Source of the DNA: Megalonaias nervosa
Taxonomy: Eukaryota; Mollusca; Bivalvia; Unionida; Unionidae
DNA length: 64,000 nt
Assembly: GCA_016617855.1 (NCBI GenBank)
Contig: JAECUM010003683.1
Span: 48,456 to 112,455 of the forward strand
Direction: 5' to 3'
Position 1 is the stretch's first letter; each line of letters begins with the position of its first letter. The translations under genes and the position numbers were made by a program. The notes beneath the pieces are model-generated. The model ran no database searches. It worked only from the letters and a program-made list of their open reading frames with translations, and was not told where the DNA came from. Positions 1 to 10,428 of this stretch are shown here, piece by piece.

Positions 1-3000
1 AACAGATGCTAGATGGACAGACACCAGTTGGAAGCTGGACAAAGGTCATCTCATATGCTCTTCTAGTCTATGACCATTAGCACTAAAACTTTCTCATTTT
101 CCCCAAAATTCATAGACAAAATTGTATTTTACCCATTTCTAGGTCTTTCACCAACAACAATTCCAGGCCAGGCCTGTGCAAACTATGTATTGGAATAGTG
201 AAGAAACATACAGGTATTAGAATAAATTTATAACCTAATCTTTTAGCATGATTTCTAGGCAAAATTTCTTTTTGTGCTCTGTATTTTGTAAACAACTTGT
301 GTTGAATCTGCAACCAATGATGTTAGGATCACATCAGTGTTGCTAAGTTTTGTTTTCTTCCTGTTAAATATGTCAAAAAAACTATTAAAAAAACCATAAT
401 TTCAGATGCAAATCAAAGGATGAAGTCTGAGGTCCATACATAGATCCAATTTAAATGCAACAGAAAAGCTGAATGGATTTTTCATCATTAAGGCTTATAA
501 TAACTTTAATTTCAATCCAGCAAATCCTTTTTAAATTTACTGAGTATTAATGAAGTTTGTAATAGAAGCAGGTAGCACAGAAAGATGGACCTCAGGTTTG
601 TGAAATTGAACAAGGAGAGCAATTGATTAATGTTCTGTAAATCATCGTAATTAGTAGGTCTGTACCATATTGATTTTTTAATGAATGATATTTCAAAAGC
701 TACAGAGTTGGAAGAAAGTGCTTGTGGGCAGTTCATATGGACAGACATTAGTAGGAATACATCCTGTATTCCTGGACAGAAGCATAAAAAGATTGTATGG
801 ACTGGATGTTGAAGGATTTATTATGTCAAACTAGAGATGAGGGAGACCAAAGATAGTTACCTTATTGAAGATTATCTATGTTTGGCAGAGAAATCAAGAT
901 TCTTTTGTGATCTGATTATGTCTCCAGAAATTCAGTTTCAGTATCATCAACATTCGAGAAGATTAAGTCAATGGTGGAGCTATATTCACAGGTGGGACCA
1001 ATAACCATTAGTTTGTAGTGAACATCTTTTACTCAACAGGAAGTGGCCCAATAAATGCTGAAGTCTCCAAACAAATTGCATGAGAATGTTTTAAATAAAA
1101 CATTAAGAATATTTGATACTATTTGACAGAGTTTTATGCAGTTTATTTTTCAGTTGCTGCAAATATGTTACATGTATTTATGAATCAAATTACTCATACC
1201 TTAAAAATAATGTAGCCATAAAAAATGCTGGAATATGGTTCATGGATGAAACAGCCTGGACAAGTAAATATCATAACAGAATATTTCCCCAATGATTATT
1301 ACACAGGTGGATTAAGTTTCATTACAGACTTGACAAGGATAAAAATCAAGTAAGTTTTCCTTTTATATGACTTTGACCTAGATTATGGTGACCTTGACCA
1401 TGAGATGATGGCAGTGATATTTGACTATTATCATAAACAATGCACAAAGCTTCTTTAATATAATGTCAGTGGTTGAAAGTTTATACCTCAAACAAAGATT
1501 CTAATCAGAGATTTACAGTCCCTTGCTGTGACCTTCACCTTAGAGCAGGGAGTAGTGGTCATGGATCTAGGAATAGATTTCACTTTAATAACCCTGCATA
1601 GAAAGAATTCTCCGAAATTATGTGTATTTTATATTAAATTTACAGGCAATGAAATGTAATTATTTTGTGATTTGCTTCATGTAAAGTTTTGGTACATGAA
1701 CAAACCAGGATATGTTCAATTATTCAACGAAGATTTTTGACCCCTCACACAAAAAAACCATGATGGCTTGTAAGCTATAAATGGATGGTGTTCTCAAAGT
1801 CATTATACCTACAGATTCTGGTCATCAATCTGACATTACAGATATAAAGAAAGGAAATTTTTTCACTGTTCTTTTAATAAAAAACTAACATTATGTGATT
1901 GTGGGAACTGATAAACAGGTTGTCGTCTATGGTTAACAACACACCATCTAGTCACCATATATACCTGGGCAAAGTTTTATAAAAATCTCTCAATGATTTT
2001 CAAAGTTACCTGCCAGTCATAAAAATGTTAACAGATAAACAGATAGTTGCATAATACAAAATACAAAATGCAGAACTTAAGATGGATGTATAAACATAGA
2101 GTAGAGAAAGCAAATCTTCAAAAACAATGATTCTGAGTTTTGGGGACAGTGTTCACACCCATTTCCATCAGGATAAGTTAAATGGCTCTTGAACTATGTT
2201 GCTTGCAAGAAATGTTTGAAGCAACGTTTGTAACTGATTAACCACACCCATATCTGTCATAAATCATGCAGAAAACATGAAACACCTAAAAGGAACATCT
2301 GTGTCTAAATCGAGTTCACACCAAATTGCATCAGGATATGCTGAATGGTTCTTAAGCTATGCTCTGTCAACAAGCAATTTTCTATTACGCATGATCAAGC
2401 CAAAAAGTCTATGTCCAAAAAGTTGAAAATGTATGAAAATCGTAAAAATAGCTATTTTGACACATCATGTAAAAATGCATAAAAACATGCCTACCTAATT
2501 TCATCTTTCTATCGCAGGCATTTTTTGCTCAATTATGCTAGCAAAATTTGTGACCCAGAAACAGGAAATGTACAAAAAGTTCAAATATGTGTAAAAATAT
2601 TGCAAAATTCCCCCCCGCCCCGTGACATGAAGACCTAATCAAGTATTTTACAAAGGAATCCAAAGAAACCTATTCTACCTCAAATGGTTTTATACTAATA
2701 AGGTTTTGGTCTAAAACAGTTTGAAAAAATTCAGAAATGTCTAAACAATAAGGCCAAAGTCTACACAATGAGCTTTAAAATGTGATCTTCATCCACATGT
2801 CAACAAGTTGAGCAAGTGTAGAATGAATAGTTATGCTTTATCAGGTTTCATCCCACATATGAACTGTAAACAGACCATGGTCATTCTATTCATTAACTTA
2901 AAGATAAATTATGCAAAATATTAGTGACTTGTATTCATAATAAATGCATTAAATTAAACATGTAAATATAATACATTGTAATAAATAAATTATCCTATTA

Positions 3001-3208
3001 AATAAAGACTTATAATACCGTGTTCTTTTGTATGCCTAATAAAATATTATCCTGCCTAAATCAGCTTGAATCAGCTGCTATGTTGTGCCAAGGCCCTTTA
3101 TTCCCACTGCCACAACACTAAATAGTCTTTCATATACTGATGTGCAATAAATGACAACTACCACAACACTATTGTAATAATCCACATACTTAAATGGAAA
3201 CAACATAC
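1..3208 (-). other. Downstream intron, no exon recognised
   Basis: Starts with the tail of a family Y-type element (1-86, with the phrase ctcttctagtctatgacc seen again near 13588 and 50444). Around 2150-2365 is an imperfect direct duplication with a spacing of about 160 nt. A short SINE tail lies near 3060-3165. No coding exon was recognised. Confidence 0.5.
2150..2365. repeat. Imperfect direct duplication
   Basis: gttcacacccatttccatca (2151) and gttcacaccaaattgcatca (2313) begin two blocks about 162 bp apart, each followed by a 'gaatggttcttaagctatg'-like stretch. Confidence 0.65.
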
Positions 3209-3313
3209 CTGAGCTCTAACAGTGACCAAGAATCCCCACATAGCCTTATCAGGTGTATTATGTTCACGTCCACTTCTCATCTCAAAAGAAAATGTGACAG
3301 TGTCACCTTCTAC
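3209..3313 (-). CDS. HECTD4: HECTD4-like exon P (CUB-like domain, end; last exon in window)
   Basis: Acceptor ...TTGTCTTATAG, donor GTATGTTG at 3208, 105 nt, phase 0 at both ends. It encodes VEGDTVTFSFEMRSGREHNT followed by PDKAMWGFLVTVRAQ. This is the closing part of the beta-rich domain: the G-D-x-V-x-F-x-F strand and W-G-F near the end are typical of such CUB-like modules. The next family segment (a Leu-rich helix after this domain) was looked for downstream and not found before position 1. Confidence 0.97.
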
Positions 3314-3639
3314 CTATAAGACAAGCAAATTCTTCATTGAGGCAGCTTCACTCAAGACTGAGGTCTCCATTATGAGAAGCAGGACACCGCTTCTGAATAC
3401 TGGTGAATATCCACTTGAACAATTCAGTCAAAATACAAGTACAGTGAAACTTCTCTGAACCAGCTCCTCTGTATATCAGCTTATAATGCAAATTTAACAC
3501 ATTAACTTTAATCAAACAATTTCTATAAAATTGGTCAAAATGATTGGTCTTGAGAATGTCTGTTTTAGGAACATTTCACTATACTAAAATACCTAAAGCA
3601 ACAAAATATTTCATTATTTTTTCCAGAGGCTTGTCAGCA

Positions 3640-4262
3640 GACTTAATTATACGATGGGTTTAGAAATTCAAAGTAAGTAACAAAAATCTTGAACTAAATC
3701 CTTAATGCAAATTTTCTATGACTTTACAACCGCAAGGTTTAAGAGACAAGGCACATCACTGTGTGAATTGTCTTAGCGTCATAATGATTCATCTCAAATA
3801 TGATGAATATCTACCAAAGGGTTAAGAAATATAAGCAAAACACACAAATGTTAACAAATGACTTCATGCAAATTTTCTGACTTTGATCTTGACTCCAAAA
3901 ATCACTGTAGTAATCAATCGTGTTAGAAAATGAATGGTCTTACAATGAATAGTACCAAGTATGATGAGAATTTATCAAGGAGTTTAGAAAATATATGCAA
4001 ATGAAAAACTTTAACCAATATCTTAATGCGAATTTTCTTTGTGACCATGACTGCAAAATAAATGAGGCAACTGAACATGTTGGAAAATAAAATGTCTTAG
4101 CTTTATCATGACTGAAGCTAAATATAATTAAAAAATCTATCATGAGGTTTTGCAAATATATGCAAATAGAAAATTTAACCAAAACCTCAGAAAGCTTTTC
4201 ACAGCTCTGCTGCTACTACCAACAAAAAAGTGACTGCCATGTCTTGCTTTTCACTAACATGA
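3640..4262. repeat. Dispersed repeat family X, three to four core units
   Basis: The phrase tgcaaattttct recurs at about 3709, 3868 and (as tgcgaattttct) 4026, a period near 160 bp. The end near 4200-4262 carries a single degenerate minisatellite-like unit (ctgctgctactaccaac...aaaaaagtgactgcc). Confidence 0.75.
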
Positions 4263-5233
4263 TATCAGCAATAAAATGATATATGGTGAAGAATATAAAT
4301 TAATTATGATATCATAATAAAACAGATAAATTTTTTTCATCATAAATTAAGTTTCTTAATGAAACTTAATTGCTCGCATTAATGTTAGGACTAACATTCT
4401 GCTACCTCCTGAATCTAATCCTATTAGAATGATGAAAAAATTAATTTTCCCATTTAAATACCATATACTGCATAAACACAGCATCTTTGGAAAGAATCTC
4501 TTCCATTATACTATTATAGTTAACTCCCCTGTCTACCATGGTAAAGGAGGTAATTAGAATGGAATGTCTTGGAATAGTTACTTCCCATAGATACTAATTT
4601 TAATGTGACTGGGCAATGCATTCTATGGAGTAGTATCAATATGCATGCAACATGATGTAAACTGATAACTTTACTTTATACAGATATATTGGTGACATAC
4701 ACAAATAAGTCCCAACAAATATGAAGTTGTTCCTGACTGCATACAGTCATCATTTTACCACTGCTTAACAATAAATCATTATCTGTAATAATTCACAATA
4801 AAAGCATGCAGTTCAATTATACAACTACAAAACCTTGCAAGCAAAAGCAACATCTTTTTTGGTAAAGACAAAAATTAAATTACGACTGATACTGATTTAC
4901 AGCTGACACAAAATTGACAACATTTACATAAACTTTTATTCAAGAGAAGGCATTAGTGCTAAAAGAAAAAAAAATGTTTTTGGGAAGTTTTTATCATTAT
5001 GATATCTTATAAATTACTGTGAATGTGCAATTTTTCACTGGGTACCAATTTCAATGGATTTGTTGGTTGCAAAAGACAACAAAATTAAAGACTGGACAAA
5101 GAATCATGCTGTGGAAATAATTGGCCCCCATTTCCTTCTACGTGATTGTAATTACCAACAAAAAGTTATTTATTTTGCAAAACCATGAAAACTGGCACAC
5201 ATGAAAATAAAATTACAATGTTGGACAACAGAC

Positions 5234-5353
5234 CTTGACAAGATCTTTGGGCCACCCAGAACCAAGTACACTGCGACTGCCGAATCCAAGTGTGTTGCCA
5301 CCATACTCAGCCACCTTCTTAGCATTTGTGTTAGGACCAGCATGTATTGCAAG
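5234..5353 (-). CDS. HECTD4: HECTD4-like exon O (CUB-like domain, middle)
   Basis: Acceptor ...TCTCCCATAG, donor GTCTGTTG at 5233, 120 nt, phase 0 at both ends. It encodes LAIHAGPNTNAKKVAEYGGN followed by TLGFGSRSVLGSGWPKDLVK. This continues the beta-rich domain from YDYDK in exon N, as family members read YDYDKLVIYAGPN...EYGGNTLGxGSRSVLGxGWPKDLVKV. The donor has C at +3, which is uncommon, but the phase and strong family match on both sides leave little doubt. Confidence 0.96.
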
Positions 5354-5821
5354 CTATGGGAGAAGAATAAAAAAAAAAGGAAACTTAGAGTAACCAATGT
5401 TTTATCTAAAGATGTCCATTTTTGCAAAATCAATGCTTGAAATGACTTTTTGGTAGATTATGATGCCATCTAATATTACATCACTTGTTAACTTTAAAAA
5501 GAACACGAGACTGCAAAGGGACAGATGCTCTACTGTCTTAAAAGAATCCTCAGGAATTCAAGATAAGATCATTTTTTCTTTTTTACTGCTGATACTAGAC
5601 ACCAGGCATACAATAATCTAAAAGGCAAACAAAGATGCAACCGCTGGTGCCTTGAAATGAGACAACAATGTCAGGAATTTTATAGTTATTAGGTAGAAAT
5701 TTTGCTACTTGACATGTTTTAACTGTGTCTCTACTCTGAGTAACTTCAGCTGGCAAGCTGGTGCATTGACATCTTGTGTATGAATGTGTAAGATTTTGGA
5801 ATCATTCCATGGCATGTGTGA

Positions 5822-5822
<1 letters not shown>

Positions 5823-5890
<68 letters not shown>
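5823..5890. repeat. Compound (TA)n(GA)n microsatellite
   Basis: About 39 bp of TA followed by about 29 bp of GA without interruption. Confidence 0.97.
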
Positions 5891-5892
<2 letters not shown>

Positions 5893-5964
5893 CAGATATG
5901 AACCAATGGTCATATCTGTTAGGAGAAATGCATCATTTGTAGGTTTTTCTTCCAGCTGCTGAAT

Positions 5965-6128
5965 GCTGTGAGAAAGCTTTCCAGTAGCTTCTCGTGGGTC
6001 AGTGGTTCTTTCTGGGGTTTTCCTGGGTTCTTCCTCCATCATTTATACTGGCCACCATGTATAGCCTATCTTGTGCTGAAAAATGACGTTAAACCCTACA
6101 ACAATAACAACAACAACAACAACAAAAC
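5965..6128 (+). mobile_element. SINE family 1, 5'-truncated
   Basis: Starts in the body (gtgagaaagctttccagtag) and ends with 'gttaaaccctacaac' plus (AAC)n at about 6104-6126. Lacks the tRNA-like head. Its frame is open for 66 codons only by chance. Confidence 0.8.
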
Positions 6129-7134
6129 TTTCACCGAGGTATTGTCCAACACCATTTTTACCTTGTAAACCCATCTGTGGAAAACTGGACCTAGGTTGGC
6201 TGGATCTGGATGTTTGATGTTAGCTGGAAATTATTAGTATCATGAAGGACATAAATATTCTAACACTTGTACAAGATCAGATGTAATGTTGTTAACTGGA
6301 TATGAATTACAGTGTGACCCAGCTATAATGTGATTGTTGGGGTCCAAAAACTGTGACCATGCTATGTACCGAACTGTGTTATAACCAACCAAGTCAGTTA
6401 GCTGAAGAGAATTATGCATTACCTCCACTGCAAAATATACAGATAATTATTTTGGGGGAAAAGAATTGGGCACAATACTATGGACTCATTGACATAGCTA
6501 TCAGCTTGTTCCAGATTAAACAAGTACTTAAAATAGTTATTACATATTCAATTTTTATTTTTATGTGTATGAAATCTGCAATATAAGCATAATTAGCGGA
6601 GTATGTGCACTCACCAGTCAAATCTGTTTTATCCATAATTATCAGTTCCATCAAAAAATGTACATAAAGAAGCATAATTTCTATAACTACAAACATTTGC
6701 TAGGTCTGTTCAAATCCTGACATTTAATTTCTTGCTAATACTTTCACACAAACTTATGAAATGGGTGTTTTTTTCTGCAACATTCATATTTGCTGGATGT
6801 GTCCAAAGGGTCTGATTTCTGGCTGACAGTAAAATGCACCATTCAGACATTGAGTTTTTGAAAAGAAACATTTACGCAGGCTTGAAAAGCACATATACTT
6901 GGATGAAAATTCACACCGAAGATCAAAGGTATTTACCTCATAATGCTCTTGTGATAAGAAATCAACAGGTGTGTGTACTCCCAACATGTAAATTGACTGA
7001 ACCCAGCTTGGGAATAAACCATTTGAAAGTGTGAATTCAGAACAAGCTCCTTAACAAATGTTTAGTCATTCTCTAAAGAACAAGGAAAAATATAAATAAA
7101 ATACCCCCAGTATTCACTGAAACATTTGTTTTAT

Positions 7135-7341
7135 GTTGTTGTTGTTGTTGTTGTTGTTGTAGGGTTTAACACCATTTTTCAGCACAAGATAGGCTATACA
7201 TAGTGGCCAGTATTAATGGTGGAGGAAGAACCTGGGAAAACCCCGGAAAGAACCACCAACCCACGAGAAACTACCGGCAAGCTTTCTCACATACCCACAT
7301 TGGCCGAGCCCGAGACTCAAACCCACGCAGACAGAAGTGAG
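7135..7341 (-). mobile_element. SINE family 1, 5'-truncated
   Basis: (TTG)n tail, then gggtttaacaccatttttca and the body; the tRNA box A part is missing. A perfect 13-bp duplication, acatttgttttat (7122-7134 and 7342-7354), shows the truncation happened at insertion, as in target-primed reverse transcription. Confidence 0.92.
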
Positions 7342-7645
7342 ACATTTGTTTTATAACAATGACTTTACTTCACTACAGAGCAAAGGGAGTAGAATGTTTG
7401 ATTATACTGGTTAATCCCTCCACCTCAACAACTTAAATGGTTTTGTTCAGTCAGTGTTAACACTGGCAGGACAGTTTCCTGTGTATATGTGTGATTTGAA
7501 GCTAGAAAATAAAAAGGGGTTAAGATGGGAATGGTTTACATGTCTGTGACAATGACCATATCTGTTGACAATTTGGTCCATAAACTTGTTTCAGAGGGTA
7601 CGTCTGATGGTTGATTGAACTGACATCAATAATTATAGGTTACTG

Positions 7646-8544
7646 CATTTTCCCATACAAATGTAGTAACCTTTTTATTATATGCTCATTTTCCTATACT
7701 ACCTAAGGCTTAATTATGAAAACAAAAATACACTACAAGAAACAAAGTAACTGAATGTATACCGTATTCCGAATTAAATACACAAGCGCAGATTCATCAT
7801 TACACAACAACATTATTAATGCGCACATAACTCCGCCCAGATAAATATGAACTTAGTCATGCACTAGACTTAACTTTCAAAAGAAAATGGAATTTTGGTC
7901 TACTTAAAATTGAAATTTAGAGTCATACTGTGAATGAATATGCATTGCAAAAACTTTTCCGTTTGATCTGGAATGAATAGATTTTGGTATTTTTGTCGAT
8001 TCTATGAAATTTCTTGTTTATGGTCTGGATTTATCTCTGCCAATTCTACATGAAGTACATCAGATTGCAACAGCAAGGAACAGTGTGTTGACATCTGCAA
8101 GTGTGTTTCTGTTCTGTCATTGAATGTTTGAAATCATAATGTGGGAAAAATATGATGTATTTCAATTGCAATTATCAAAAAGATGCAATGGAATATAATG
8201 TTTATTTCATTTTGAGTGCAGTAAGGAGGATATAATTGCACTTGGAATGTAGTCAAAATTACATTACAATTTCGAAATGTGTAATCAAGCTTGAGAACCC
8301 ATGACATGGCTCATGTAATTCGGATTTGCAGAACTAAGAAAGTACATTTTCAGGAAATTCAGGATGTAAAACTATAAGTATATATTTCAGCCATTCTTAT
8401 TACCAGCTAAAGAAAACAGTTTATACCTTGTCACTTGCATGTTATTTGTAGGGACCCTGTCTGGTGTCTATCACTAACCTAAATCCGAAACATTGTATCA
8501 AAAAAGTTAATGCAGAATGTGCCAAAGCAGCTGGTATGTGGCAG
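7646..8544. repeat. 0.9-kb dispersed repeat, copy A
   Basis: Collinear with 35752-36634 for its whole length, from 'cattttcccatacaaatg' to 'aaagcagctggtatgtg'. Neither terminal inverted repeats nor coding potential is evident. Confidence 0.85.
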
Positions 8545-8703
8545 TCCACGAAACACCTGCTTTAGTTCATTCAGAACAAATGTAATCAACCAAAACATAA
8601 TGGGTCTACTACATGAGTGTACATGATTTGTTTACAAAGTAGTTCCTAATACACTATTTTTCTCACGTGTCGTGTACCTGAGTACAATATGAAGTGCGCG
8701 TGA

Positions 8704-8727
8704 GTGCAATATCGTAAAATATTGCAC
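8704..8727. repeat. Perfect 9-bp hairpin
   Basis: gtgcaatat and atattgcac around cgtaaa. The neighbourhood (8645-8750) has unusually many CpG for this window. Confidence 0.65.
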
Positions 8728-9974
8728 GATTCTGACAACGTAAACAGACAAAAATGAGCATATAATAATCTATTGTATTCCCTTATAATGGAAGGTAAAT
8801 TTACTGACTTATAAATATGGGAAAGAAGCTTACTTAGACCACTGTTTTGTTTGCTTGACTTGTGAACAGTAACCTCAAAGCTAACTGCATTTGTTTAGCT
8901 CTGGACTTAGTCCTGACCGAGGCTTCAAACTTGAACAGTAAAAGCTTTACATTTCTCTGTATCTGTTTGAATACAGCAAGAGTAATTGTTAAGGAAAGAT
9001 GGGGTCATTTTCATAAGAAATGCACAACAGTATTCATTCATCAACTGCTTGATGACTGATTACACCACAAAGCCATGCATAAGGGTTGTAGGCTTTCTTG
9101 TTTTTTTTTGTTTTTTGGGGTTTTCCAGTTAATCATTGTTCCATAATTTGAACAATCTCTAGTAGTGAGATTAACTTTGATGATAAGCAATTACTGAAAT
9201 TATTTAATTTATAAATCTGGATGAAAATTTTTCTTTCCTTTGAACAAAAATTGTAAACAGAATACATTGAAGATAAATGGAGAAGACTTGCTGCCATTAT
9301 TATTCATAATAATAAAAAGATTAACACTATCTGGTTTTAATAAACTGACAAAACTAAGCTAAGCTGCAAGGGCAGTGATCGACTACTGACACATCTGAAA
9401 TGTATATTTACAAACAGAAATTTTGATTCCTATCAAGAATGATAGTGTCATAAGGCAATTTTTCTTCAAGAAAATGTTACATCTTGCCAAATTATTAAAT
9501 CAAATTCTTCTTCAATTTAGCACACAACTTTGCGCTGCTTCACTAAACTGGTAAAATTATTGTAAAATGTTGTGAGCCACGCTACGATTGTATTATATCC
9601 TAATTCATAAATGATCTATTCCCCAAATGATAATTTACATTTTACACATTAGTTTTCGTACTTTGAAAAAAAACATTAATTTTTTTCACAAACAAATATA
9701 CATCTTTTCAGGACCCATGTTATATTCAAATTCATAATGCAATCTCTTCCTCAAAATGATAATAAATTTTTATACATTATTTCTTATACTTTGAAAAAAT
9801 ATTTATTTTTTCTTGTATGAAAAAAATATGAAATTTTGGGAGCCACGCCAAGATCATGTTATATCTGAATTCACGTTATAATGGAGTGTGCTATATCAGG
9901 GTCACACTGTAGTAATTTAAATAATTCTAAATTGACATAGTGCAAAAAGCATATGATGAATTCAATTCAAAATG

Positions 9975-10208
9975 GAGCCCTGGGTAGCAGAGTAGTCTAC
10001 GGCACTCACCTATACAGATCACTGACATCTCACCCCTGTCTGCATGGGTTCAAGTCTCGGGCTTGGCCAGTGTGGATATATAAGAAAGCTTACCAGTAGC
10101 TTCCCATGGGTTGGTGGTTCTTCCAGGTTCATCCTCCACCAAAATATACTGACCACCATATTTAGCATATCATGTGCTGAAAAATGGTGTTAAACCCATA
10201 ACAAGAAC
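9975..10208 (+). mobile_element. SINE family 1, near full length, next to exon N donor
   Basis: tRNA-like head (tgggtagcagagtagtctac for box A, gggttcaagtctc for box B), a body shared with six other copies, and a 3' end 'gtgttaaacccataacaag'. Flanked by an 11-bp duplication, aattcaaaatg and aatttaaaatg (9964-9974, 10209-10219), one mismatch. It lies antisense to the gene. Confidence 0.88.
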
Positions 10209-10226
10209 AATTTAAAATGTTCTTAC

Positions 10227-10428
10227 CTTGTCATAGTCATACTGTGACGAACACCTAGTGTCAAAGCGAAGGTAAAGACATCTGGCCCCTGGGATATGCA
10301 CAGTCTCCTTGAACTTATAATTGTCTCTCACTGGATGTATACTCTCCACTGACTTGCCTGAGGCCCAAGGGGCAGGTATCTTAAGTCCAGCCAGGAACCC
10401 CTGCTCCTCTTGATCCCTAAGTGTAACT
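10227..10428 (-). CDS. HECTD4: HECTD4-like exon N (start of beta-rich CUB-like domain)
   Basis: Acceptor ...TTATTGTTTAG, donor GTAAGAAC at 10226, 202 nt. It encodes VTLRDQEEQGFLAGLKIPAP, then ESIHPVRDNYKFKETVHIPG and ARCLYLRFDTRCSSQYDYDK. HPVRDNYKFKETVHIPGARC is close to invariant in HECTD4 as I recall it. The layout (His-Pro, Asp-Asn, IPGA, LxLxFD, then YDK) resembles the CUB-like jelly-roll of ZZEF1, so a protein- or ligand-binding module is likely. A plus-oriented SINE ends only 18 nt inside the donor. Confidence 0.97.

Larger units (their letters stand above)
3314..10226 (-). other. Introns N-O and O-P
   Basis: The N-O intron holds SINE copies at 9975-10208, 7135-7341 and about 5965-6128, copy A of a 0.9-kb repeat (7646-8544), a small palindrome (8704-8727) and a TA/GA microsatellite (5823-5890). 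The O-P intron holds a family X array (3640-4262). Exon O (5234-5353) lies inside this span. Confidence 0.7.

Noticed and set aside
5201..5440. 79-codon plus-strand frame over exon O
   Set aside because: It is the shadow of the minus-strand coding exon, which has splice sites and a strong family match.
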